From JBBRHQ01 sp963725315 (GTDB lineage: Bacteria; Actinomycetota; Thermoleophilia; Solirubrobacterales; 70-9), in the NCBI GenBank assembly GCA_963725315.1, contig CAVRYA010000004.1, positions 496,001 through 560,000 on the forward strand: DNA of 64,000 bases, in the 5' to 3' direction. The translations under genes and the position numbers were made by a program. Every line of letters starts with the position of its first letter. The stretch's first letter is position 1. The notes below the pieces were generated by a model that was not told where the DNA came from, did not search any database, and worked only from the letters and a program-made list of their open reading frames with translations. Shown piece by piece: positions 50,169 to 58,880 of this stretch.

Positions 50169-51787
50169 ATGAGCGTGCGTCGCATTGAGAGGATCCCGGT
50201 CGGGTTCGCGAGGAGCTTGGCGACGCTGGCCGCTACTTGGTTGTCGGGATTCCTGTGGCGAGCTCACCGGCGGTCGCTACGGTCCAGGTACCGGAGCTGC
50301 GATGGGCTGCGTGTCGCAACCACGCGGCCCTTGACTGCGCGCGGGCCAGAGTGCCGCTCAGCTACCGGCACCCGGGCGGCGCCAAGATCCGGTTGGCGCT
50401 GGTCAGGCACCGGGCCGCCGATCCGTCGCGTCGCGTGGGAACCCTGTTCTTCAACCCGGGCGGGCCCGCTGCGGCCAAGCCGGTCTTCCCGGAGATCGTG
50501 GGATCCCTCCCTCGCAGGGTGGTTCAGCGGTTCGACCTGATCACCTGGGATCCGCGCGGCCACGGGGCCAGCACCGCGGTGGAGTGCTTCCGCTCACGGG
50601 CCGCGGAACGCCGCTTCCTCGCGGGGGTTGGCGGGCCGGAGGGCGACACGTTCCCGGTCGGCGCCGCTCAGATGCGCCGGTGGATCAAGCGCTACGCCGC
50701 CTTCGGTCGATACTGCCAGCGACGCAGCGGCAGAATCATGCGGCACATGTCGACCGCCGATTCGGCTCGGGACATGGACCTTCTGCGCCGCAGCGTCGGC
50801 GCGCATCGCCTGAATTACTACGGCCTCTCCTACGGCACGCTCCTGGGGGCCACCTACGCCAACCTCTTCCCGGGCCAGGTTCGGGCGATGATCCTCGATG
50901 GGGATGCCAACCCGACGGCTTGGTTGGGCCGCCGCCCCGGTACGTCGAGGAAAGCCCCGCTCCGACCGTCGTTCCTGCGCCAGCGCTCGGACGTCGGGTC
51001 GCGCGCCACTCTGAACGCGTTCCTGGACCTGTGCGGCCGCGCATCCAAGGCTCGCTGTGCCTTCTCGGCCGGGAACGCGGCGGCCACCCGCGCGAAGTTC
51101 GCCGAGCTGCTGCGGCGCCTGCCATCCAAGCCCTCCCGGAAGACGCCGAGCTACGCCGAGATCGTCAGCAGTGTGATCAACGGGAGCTACGTGACCACGG
51201 CTTGGAGCGGGGGGGCGCGCGCACTGCAGGGGCTCTGGGGCGCCGTGTCTGGAAGGCCAACGCGGTCGTGGGGCGATCCACCGGCACCGCGGCAGGCGAT
51301 TGCGAGGAGGACGGCGATCGCCGGCGGTCTTGCCGGTTCGCGATATGTCAGCGCCGGCCAGACATTGGGCACGATCTGCGGCGAGAGCCCAAATCCCCGA
51401 GCATCGGCCTTTCCCGCCGCCGACGCGTTCGCGTCCGAACGCTCAGGCTCCGTTGGCCCCTACTGGACCTGGATCACGGAGGCGTGCGCGACGTGGCCCG
51501 TCCGGGCGGCGTCCCGGTATTCGGGGCCCTGGAACCGTCGCACCGCGAACCCCGTCCTCCTGCTCAACACCACGGTTGATCCGGCCACCCCTTACCAGGG
51601 AGCCATCGCCCTTTCGCGCCAGCTGCGTCGGGCTCGACTGCTGACCGTCGACGGGTACGGGCACACCGCGTTTCTCAACCCATCGCGCTGCACTCATGCG
51701 TACACGGTGCGCTACCTGATCAAGGGAATTCTCCCACCGCCGGGCACGCACTGCCGCGGTCCAAGGCCATTCGCGAAGGGTCGCTGA
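50169..51787 (+). CDS. Secreted S33-type alpha/beta hydrolase, N-terminal frame uncertain
   Basis: An alpha/beta hydrolase of the S33 tripeptidyl-aminopeptidase-like group. In the main frame (from TTG 50237, 516 residues): VRVGTLFFNPGGP-type oxyanion region (GTLFFNPGGPAAAK), ITWDPRGHGAS, nucleophile NYYGLSYGTLLGATYA, acid LLNTTVDPATPYQGA and His VDGYGHTAF. Cysteines are frequent, as in secreted members. The main frame has no good start or signal peptide, but an adjacent frame from ATG 50169 encodes a signal-like MSVRRIERIPVGFARSLATL and AATWLSGFL; one missing base near 50230-50245 would join them. This may be another frameshift or a non-secreted form. Confidence 0.75.
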
Positions 51788-51852
51788 CGGCCTTCCCCCG
51801 GCCCGGACGGGCGCGTCGGGATAGCCGCGGGACCTCTCCCGACCAACCCCGC

Positions 51853-52191
51853 CTAGTCCTCCCGGCCGGGGTCCTGCCCGCCCTCGTCCTCGTCGAGCTC
51901 CTCGTCGCCCTGCTCCAGGGCCGTGGCCGAGACCGAGCCGCTGTTGCCCGGGTGGTAATGGGTCTGGAAGGCCTCCAGGAGGCGGTCGCGGCCGTCCTCG
52001 TCGATCGGGACCTCCTCGGAGATCCGCACCCACTCGGCCCCCTCGTAGGCCTCCATGTTGAACACCTCCTGGTCGAGCGAGGTGGAGTCGTCCACGACCA
52101 CGACGACCTCGGTCTGGGGATTGAAGTAGGTGCCGGGCTGGACCAGCAGCTGCTCGATCTCGTAGACGTTCTCCTCGCGCTGTTCAGCCAT
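51853..52191 (-). CDS. Small acidic conserved protein
   Basis: A 112-residue protein: QREENVYEIEQLLVQPGTYF, NPQTEVVVVVDDSTSLDQEV, EGAEWVRISEEVPIDEDGRD and a very acidic tail (GDEELDEDEGGQDPGRED). It looks like a compact beta-rich domain followed by a disordered acidic tail. No family recognised. Its ATG overlaps the stop of the upstream gene by 8 bp, so the two are coupled; TAGGAT lies eight bases before the ATG. Confidence 0.6.
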   Translation of the reverse strand: MAEQREENVYEIEQLLVQPGTYFNPQTEVVVVVDDSTSLDQEVFNMEAYEGAEWVRISEEVPIDEDGRDRLLEAFQTHYHPGNSGSVSATALEQGDEELDEDEGGQDPGRED

Positions 52192-52687
52192 AGACCGCGA
52201 TCCTACAAACTGGCCGCCCGAAGTTCTCGAGGTCCGAGAGCTGGCGTCTGATCTCGGTCTCGACGTCGAGCGGCTCCACGCCCTTTCGCATCCGGCGCTC
52301 GTTGCGTGCGACGACCAGCTGGCGCACCTCCTCGCGGAGCTGAACGTCCATGCCCGGGGCCACGGCAGGATCGGGCGCGGCCATCATCCGCTCGACCTCG
52401 GCCTCGATGTCGAGCGGAGCCTCCCCGCGCTGCTGTCGGCGGTAGGACTTGGCTTCCAGCATCTGCCGCACCTCGGCCTCGCGCACGGCACGGCTCACCG
52501 GCGGGGCGGGACCCAGGATGCGCGGCGCCGGCAGCTCCTGCTCAATGGCGAAGCGCCCCTTGCCGAGCCCCTTCAGGGCCTTGCCCGCCCCGGCGAAGGC
52601 GATCGCGGCGATCGGCAGCGCCACCAGAGCCACGAAGATGATCACCTTGCCGTTGTCGACCGCCGTCGCGGCAAGCGGAAGGGACAC
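52184..52687 (-). CDS. Membrane-anchored protein with an internal duplication
   Basis: A 167-residue protein with one N-terminal TM (VIIFVALVALPIAAIAFAGA). The cytoplasmic part has two related helical repeats: VREAEVRQMLEAKSYRRQQR followed by GEAPLDIEAEVERMM, and LREEVRQLVVARNERRMRKG followed by VEPLDVETEIRRQL. Each has the form EVRQ-x9-RR-x-RG-x-x-PLD-x-E-x-E-(V/I)-x-R-x-(M/L). GTG start at 52687 with TACCCT six bases upstream (leaderless type). Similar short repeats are seen in SHOCT-like segments, but I cannot name the family. Confidence 0.6.
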   Translation of the reverse strand: MSLPLAATAVDNGKVIIFVALVALPIAAIAFAGAGKALKGLGKGRFAIEQELPAPRILGPAPPVSRAVREAEVRQMLEAKSYRRQQRGEAPLDIEAEVERMMAAPDPAVAPGMDVQLREEVRQLVVARNERRMRKGVEPLDVETEIRRQLSDLENFGRPVCRIAVYG

Positions 52688-52693
52688 CCGACA

Positions 52694-52699
52694 AGGGTA
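52694..52699 (-). promoter_or_regulatory. Leaderless-type -10 element (TACCCT)
   Basis: On the minus strand TACCCT (52699-52694) is followed by six bases and then GTG 52687; no SD is visible. Confidence 0.45.
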
Positions 52700-52750
52700 C
52701 CGCCGTCTTCCTGCCGGTCAGGCCGGGCGCCCGGCCGCGGCTCGCGTGGG

Positions 52751-53233
52751 CTACGGGCTGCCCGGCGGGGGCGGCGTCTTCATCGTCCAGCGCACGGTCT
52801 TGTCGCAGCTCTTGCCGGTAGCGATCACCCTGGTCGAGCCGGAAAGGTGGGTCGCGTTGGTCCAGTGCCCCTTGAAGATCACATGGCGGTTGGCGCGGCT
52901 GAAGTTGCCGATCGGCGCGGCCCCCTCCCATTTGAACCTGCCCGCGGCGACCGCGATCCTCGCCACCGGGAGGTTGGCGTTGAGCTGGTGGCAGCGGAAG
53001 TCGCTGGGGGCGAGGATGCTGGCGAAGGGCGGGTGGGGGACGATCCTCCGCTTTCCTCCGATCAGCTTCAGGTCGAAGTAGCCCTCGCCCTCGTTGTGCT
53101 GGGTCGGTGCCGGCGTGCCGGTCACCGTGCCCTGGTAGGCGCCGAGCTTCGGCGTCACCGCGCCGAGCGCCGTGGCGGCGAGGAGCAACCCCGCCGAGGC
53201 AATGCAGGCTGCGACCACTCGCGCTGCTGACAT
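52751..53233 (-). CDS. Secreted conserved protein, family shared with 49578-50066
   Basis: A 160-residue protein with a signal peptide (VVAACIASAGLLLAATALGA). The mature domain follows the same plan as the protein at 49578-50066: HNEGEGYFDLKL, RRIVPHPPFASILAPSDFRC, RIAVAAGRFKWEG, VIFKGHWTNATHLSGSTRVI and CDKTVRWTMKTPPPPG. Two cysteines are conserved between the paralogues. No named family. It is divergent from the acyl-CoA dehydrogenase gene. Confidence 0.7.
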   Translation of the reverse strand: MSAARVVAACIASAGLLLAATALGAVTPKLGAYQGTVTGTPAPTQHNEGEGYFDLKLIGGKRRIVPHPPFASILAPSDFRCHQLNANLPVARIAVAAGRFKWEGAAPIGNFSRANRHVIFKGHWTNATHLSGSTRVIATGKSCDKTVRWTMKTPPPPGSP

Positions 53234-53338
53234 CCGGACCCCCTGTCCCCTCGATTGGCCCGGTGATTCTGCCCGGATCCGGGCATCCCTTCCACCCCAA
53301 AATTGGGAGATCGGGCCGGAGGGCGGCCGCCGATCCGC

Positions 53339-53374
53339 TAACCTTGAGGACTGGTTGACTGACCAGTCAATCAG
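53339..53374 (+). promoter_or_regulatory. Promoter with palindromic TetR/FadR-type operator
   Basis: TAACCT at 53339-53344 resembles a -10. Just downstream, CTGGTTGACT and AGTCAATCAG (53351-53374, spacer GACC) form a palindrome with one mismatch per arm, and GACTGG/CCAGTC forms a second, overlapping one. Such operators are typical of TetR-type repressors of fatty-acid genes. No TetR gene is in the window. Confidence 0.6.
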
Positions 53375-53441
53375 CGCGGCGCCCGCCCGGCGCCGCCCAG
53401 ATCAAAGGCTTTATCCACGGACGAAAAGGAGCCTCGCCGAG

Positions 53442-54668
<1,227 letters not shown>

Positions 54669-54692
54669 CGGCGCTCGACCGACATGCGTCCA

Positions 54693-54720
54693 GGCCACCG
54701 GCCCGCCCGGGCCGGTGGCC
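54693..54720 (+). terminator. Perfect 12-bp GC-rich hairpin
   Basis: GGCCACCGGCCC (54693-54704), loop GCCC, GGGCCGGTGGCC (54709-54720). It lies 25 bp after the acyl-CoA dehydrogenase stop; there is no U-run. Confidence 0.6.
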
Positions 54721-54766
54721 GGCTGCCCCGATCGCCCCAGCGCCTTGAAGCGGGCGGGACCGGTGC

Positions 54767-54778
54767 TACCGTCGGCAT
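54767..54778 (+). promoter_or_regulatory. Extended -10 element, leaderless type
   Basis: TGCTACCGT includes TACCGT at 54767-54772 with an upstream TG, six bases before GTG 54779. Confidence 0.45.
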
Positions 54779-56416
54779 GTGACCGCGCGCGGATCGACGC
54801 GATCCCCCGGCCGCAGGTGCTGGGGGTTGATGGCTCTGGCGATCGCATTCGCAGGGCTGCTGATCGCGGCTCCCACCGCCGCGGCGAAGGTCTACAAGTT
54901 CCGGGTGCTCGCGGCGTCGGAGATGAACACGATGACTGCGACGAAGGGATGCTTATCCGGTAAGCGGAGCTTCTCCAGTTCGACCACTACACCGTCGGAG
55001 GATCCGGACAGCTCATACGACACCAATGAAGGGTTCGGCTCGATCGGGACCACGGCGACCTCGGCTTCCTTCTTCTCCGACGAGATGAACAACTCGTGCT
55101 CGATGCCCCCGTGCCACTACGACTACGGCACCCGGCAGCTTCAGGGCAAGTCGATAGGGGTCTTCGTCGAGGAGATCCCCGGGTCGGCGAACCTCAAGGT
55201 CACTGCGGGGATCTTCGGGCTCGAGGTGGGCAGCATCGAGGGCCCCTGCGGCGACATCAGCGTCAGCTGGCCCGCCGATCCGTTCGTCAACGTCCCCAAG
55301 GCCGAGTTGTTCAGCGGTGAGCCGGTGCAGATCACGATCTCCGGGGAGGAGCCGTTCACCCAGGACATCCTCGGAAACCCGATCTCGGCGTCGGTGAGCT
55401 ACACGGTCAAGATGACCGTGCAGGCGTTGGGCAAGAAGCTGAAGGCCGACCCCGGCGGCCCCTACACGGTGCGGCGCGCCCGGCGGGTCAAGCTCGACGG
55501 CTCTGGCTCGAAGCCGCGGGCCGATATCCGCGACTACATCTGGAGGTTCCAGGCGCTGGATAGCGATTGCGGCGGTGTCTCCACCGCGCCGGGCGCCCGC
55601 AAGGAGGGCCGGCGGACCAGTGTGGTCGCCCTGTGCGGTTTGAAGGCGACCCTGACTGTGGTCGGGCACAACGGCGAGCGTGACTCGGCCAGCACGAACG
55701 TCAGGGTCCTGTCCCGTGGCCCGCGGGGGTGGAGGACGCCCTTCAACCACCGCGAGAAGGCCGGTGACCCGCGCACGCCCCGCGAGCCACCGCAGGGTTT
55801 CAAGACGGGGGAGAACGAGGTCGCCTTCGCCCTCGACGGCGCCCTCAATGTCTCCGACTGCGGGCAGAACGTCCCCAAGGACGAGATCCTCTGCCCGGCG
55901 CAGCGTCCACGGGCGAGCTGGCTGGGCGACGGCTATGCGCTGGCCAAAGTCGATGACCCGCACGGCCCATTCGACGGCTACTCATACGTCGCCTCCTCGA
56001 AGCTCTCGGTCAAGCGCGCAGCCCTGATCAACCCGACGATCCTCCCCGGCAGCGCCTTCTACAAGCACAACCTCGAGGGCGGCAAGGACGTCGCGGGGTT
56101 CCTCCGAGCGGTACGCCAGCACGAGGGGATGGGCGCCGGCACCCCGGGCACCGGCCACAGCCAGATCATCAAAGCGATCCTGCGAACCCAGGCGGGAGAC
56201 GCGCGGCGGGTGATCGAGCGGCTCTTCGCGCCGCACAGGGAAGGAGCCCGGGACAAGGTGGACGGCGCGCTTCACGCGATCGACGGCCGCCTCGACCGGG
56301 AATCCGACGATCCCCTCCCGGACATCTGGACGGGCGACATCGACTTCTACGACTCATATCTGCGGATCTGGCTTCACGGCTACGGCTTCAAGATCCCCGG
56401 CAACATGACCGGCTGA
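54779..56416 (+). CDS. Secreted protein with PKD-like domain, unknown
   Basis: A 545-residue protein starting at GTG 54779. A signal peptide is present (MALAIAFAGLLIAAPTAAAK after a short basic start). Residues about 35-220 are beta-rich with several Cys (NSCSMPPCHYDYGT). A PKD-like Ig domain follows (ADPGGPYTVRRARRVKLDGS to ATLTVVGHNGERDSASTNV, about 222-310). The C-terminal 230 residues, with AFALDGALNVSDCGQNVPKD, VRQHEGMGAGTPGTGHSQII and WTGDIDFYDSYLRIWLHGYG, match nothing I recognise. Extracellular; function unknown. Confidence 0.7.
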   Translation: MTARGSTRSPGRRCWGLMALAIAFAGLLIAAPTAAAKVYKFRVLAASEMNTMTATKGCLSGKRSFSSSTTTPSEDPDSSYDTNEGFGSIGTTATSASFFSDEMNNSCSMPPCHYDYGTRQLQGKSIGVFVEEIPGSANLKVTAGIFGLEVGSIEGPCGDISVSWPADPFVNVPKAELFSGEPVQITISGEEPFTQDILGNPISASVSYTVKMTVQALGKKLKADPGGPYTVRRARRVKLDGSGSKPRADIRDYIWRFQALDSDCGGVSTAPGARKEGRRTSVVALCGLKATLTVVGHNGERDSASTNVRVLSRGPRGWRTPFNHREKAGDPRTPREPPQGFKTGENEVAFALDGALNVSDCGQNVPKDEILCPAQRPRASWLGDGYALAKVDDPHGPFDGYSYVASSKLSVKRAALINPTILPGSAFYKHNLEGGKDVAGFLRAVRQHEGMGAGTPGTGHSQIIKAILRTQAGDARRVIERLFAPHREGARDKVDGALHAIDGRLDRESDDPLPDIWTGDIDFYDSYLRIWLHGYGFKIPGNMTG

Positions 56417-56419
56417 GGC

Positions 56420-57145
56420 TCAGGCCTGGGGTTCGGCCGGATCGGCTTCGGGCGCCTCCGGACCCCGGCGGCGCGGCAGCAGCCAATGGGCGACGCCGAT
56501 CAGCGCCAGCAGGCCGCCGATCCCGAGCAGGACGGTCGGGTCCTTGAAGGAGAAGCCCTCCAACTTGGTGCCCAGGTAGACGGCGATCGCGGTGATCGGC
56601 GCGTAGCCGACCGCGGTCGTCCAGGTGAAGCGCCACAGCGGCACCCGAGCGGTGCCGGCCGCGCTGGAGACGAGGCTGAACGGGACGATCGGCAGCAGTC
56701 GCATGGTCAGCAGGAGGGTGACGCCGCCGCGCTCGATCATCGCCTCGATCCGCTCGAAGCGGGCGGCGCCGAGCACGCGGTGCAGGAGCGGCCGCCCGGC
56801 CCAGTGGCCGATCGCGTAGCTGAGCAGGCCTGAGAGCACCCAGCCGGCCTGCAGCAGGAAGAAGCCGCCGAGGAAGCCGTAGGCGAACCCGCCCGCCGCA
56901 TCGATCAGCTCCGCCGGGTAGAAGACGACCGCGTGGACCATCTGCAGGGCGAGGATGATCAGCGGCCCGCCCACCCCCAGCCCGGAGACCTGATGGCGGA
57001 CCTCCGCCGCATCCCCCGAGATCGCCGCCTCGACCGCTCGGTGCAGCGGCCCGATCGTCAGCACGATCGCCGCCGTCAGGACGATCCCGGCGAGGGTGAT
57101 CAGCGCTCCCGCCAGCGGCGGCCTCGGGCTGGCGTCATCCTCCAC
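56420..57145 (-). CDS. VTT/TVP38-TMEM64 (DedA-like) family membrane protein
   Basis: A 241-residue VTT-domain membrane protein. Landmarks: HAVVFYPAELIDAAGGFAYG, GFLGGFFLLQAGWVLSGLLS, HRVLGAARFERIEAMIERGG, LLLTMRLLPIVPFSLVSSAA and GTARVPLWRFTWTTAVGYAP, the conserved re-entrant/PxxPF region. Members are linked to lipid scrambling or undecaprenyl-phosphate recycling. SD GGTGGAGG precedes ATG 57145. Convergent with the upstream PKD gene, 3 bp apart at the stops. Confidence 0.87.
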   Translation of the reverse strand: MEDDASPRPPLAGALITLAGIVLTAAIVLTIGPLHRAVEAAISGDAAEVRHQVSGLGVGGPLIILALQMVHAVVFYPAELIDAAGGFAYGFLGGFFLLQAGWVLSGLLSYAIGHWAGRPLLHRVLGAARFERIEAMIERGGVTLLLTMRLLPIVPFSLVSSAAGTARVPLWRFTWTTAVGYAPITAIAVYLGTKLEGFSFKDPTVLLGIGGLLALIGVAHWLLPRRRGPEAPEADPAEPQA

Positions 57146-57210
57146 CGGGCAAGTATCCCGGTGCGGGGAAGGGCGCCCGCCGTCCGGGGCGTGTCGTTAG
57201 ATCAGGCGCC

Positions 57211-58047
57211 GTGGACCTCTGGCTGATCGCGCTGATCGTCCTCGCGGCCGACCTCGGTGCGATCGCTGCGCTGACGCTGATCCGCAGGTGGGCGCCCGCC
57301 GACGGGTTCTTCCGCGACTCCCAGGTCGCCGCCGGCGCCTTCACCGTGACCGGGACCATCTTCGCGGTGATGGTCGGCTTCGTCTTCCTGATCGCCTTCC
57401 AGAGCTACGCCTCGGCCCGCTCCAGCGCCCGCACCGAGGCCGGGGCGACAGCTGCCCTCTTCCATGCCGCCGACGCCTTCCCGGACCGCGAACGCCGGAG
57501 GCTGCAGGGCGATTTGATCTGCTACTCGCGGGCGGTCGTCAACGACGAGTGGGAGACGATGGCCGAGGACAGCGCCAGCGGCATCGTCAGCGGCTGGGAG
57601 TCGCGGCTGGAGACGGCATTCGAGTCGGTGCGCCCGGTGGGGATCACCGCCAGCAACGCTCAACAGAACTGGTTCGAGGAGACCGACGCCCGCCGTGGAG
57701 CCCGCCGCGCCCGGCTGGCCGAGGCCGACCCCTTCGTCCCGACCTCGATCTGGTTCCTGCTGGTGATCGCCGGCCTCGCTGTGGTCGCCTACGCGCTCTA
57801 CTTCGCCGATCGCCGCGAGCGCCGCGACTCGCAGATGCTGCTCGTCGCCGCGGTCACCACGGTGGTCAGCGCCAGCCTGCTGACCATCGCCTTCCTCGAC
57901 AGCGCCTACGGGGATCACGCCGGCGCGATCTCGCCGAAGGCGATGCGGGGAACACAGGCCGCGCTCGAGCGCGAGCGGGTGGCGCGGTATCCCGACGTCG
58001 AGGTTCCCTGCGACGCCGAGGGGAACCCGACCGGGCAGGCGCTCTGA
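57211..58047 (+). CDS. DUF4239 (bestrophin-like) membrane protein
   Basis: A 278-residue membrane protein of the DUF4239 type. Two TM helices near the N-terminus (DLWLIALIVLAADLGAIAAL and AFTVTGTIFAVMVGFVFLIA with the following QSYASARSSARTEAGATAAL) and two near the C-terminus (IWFLLVIAGLAVVAYALYFA and MLLVAAVTTVVSASLLTIAF). These four-helix proteins are distantly bestrophin-like; function unknown. GTG start at 57211 with TTAGAT eight bases upstream. Confidence 0.78.
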   Translation: MDLWLIALIVLAADLGAIAALTLIRRWAPADGFFRDSQVAAGAFTVTGTIFAVMVGFVFLIAFQSYASARSSARTEAGATAALFHAADAFPDRERRRLQGDLICYSRAVVNDEWETMAEDSASGIVSGWESRLETAFESVRPVGITASNAQQNWFEETDARRGARRARLAEADPFVPTSIWFLLVIAGLAVVAYALYFADRRERRDSQMLLVAAVTTVVSASLLTIAFLDSAYGDHAGAISPKAMRGTQAALERERVARYPDVEVPCDAEGNPTGQAL

Positions 58048-58091
58048 ACGGGTGTCCCCGTCCGGGAATTGGGTAGGTCAAACTGACGGGG

Positions 58092-58880
58092 ATGTCCGAA
58101 CCGCTCCAACAGCCCGCCACCCCCGACGGAGCAGCCGTGGCCGAGGACCGCCGCGCCGGCGCCACGATCGTCCTCGCCACCGACGTCCGCCGCCGCTTCG
58201 GAGAGGGCGAGGCGGCGGTGGACGCGCTCGCCGGGGTCTCCGTCGGCTTCGACCGGGGCCGCTTCAGCTCGATCATGGGCCCCTCCGGCTCGGGGAAGTC
58301 GACGCTGATGCACATCCTTGCCGGACTCGACCGCCCGACCTCGGGGTCGGTCGAGATCGACGGGGTCGAGATCACCGGCCTCGACGACCGCGAGCTGACC
58401 AGGCTGCGGCGCGAGCGGCTCGGCTTCATCTTCCAGTTCTTCAACCTGCTGCCGGTGCTGACCGCCGAGGAGAACATCGTGCTGCCGCTCTCGATCGCCG
58501 GGGAGCAGCCCGACCGCGACTGGCTCGAGCAGCTGATCGACACGGTCGGGCTCTCCGATCGCCGCAGCCACCGCCCCTCGGAGCTCTCCGGGGGCCAGCA
58601 GCAGCGGGTGGCGGTCGCCCGCGCTCTCGTCTCCAAGCCGGCCGTCGTCTTCGCCGACGAGCCGACCGGGAACCTCGATTCCAAGTCCTCGAATGATGTT
58701 CTGGCACTCCTGCGGGGCGCGGTCGACGAGTTCGGCCAGACCGTGATCATGGTCACCCACGACCCCGAGGCCGCGGCCCACGCAGACAGGATGCTGGCCC
58801 TGCGCGACGGCTCGATCGTCCACGACGCGGCGCCGGGCTCGGCGGAGCAGGTGATCGAGTACATGAAGCAGCTTGCCTAG
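58092..58880 (+). CDS. MacB/LolD-type ABC transporter ATPase
   Basis: A 262-residue ABC ATPase of the MacB/LolD/FtsE-like group. After a 30-residue leader come Walker A IMGPSGSGKSTLMHIL, Q-loop FIFQFFNLLPVLTAEENIVL, signature SELSGGQQQRVAVARALVSK, Walker B AVVFADEPTGNLDSKSSNDV and H-loop IMVTHDPEAAAHADRML. It overlaps the permease gene by 8 bp. Such pairs export peptides, lipids or act in envelope stress. Confidence 0.93.
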   Translation: MSEPLQQPATPDGAAVAEDRRAGATIVLATDVRRRFGEGEAAVDALAGVSVGFDRGRFSSIMGPSGSGKSTLMHILAGLDRPTSGSVEIDGVEITGLDDRELTRLRRERLGFIFQFFNLLPVLTAEENIVLPLSIAGEQPDRDWLEQLIDTVGLSDRRSHRPSELSGGQQQRVAVARALVSKPAVVFADEPTGNLDSKSSNDVLALLRGAVDEFGQTVIMVTHDPEAAAHADRMLALRDGSIVHDAAPGSAEQVIEYMKQLA

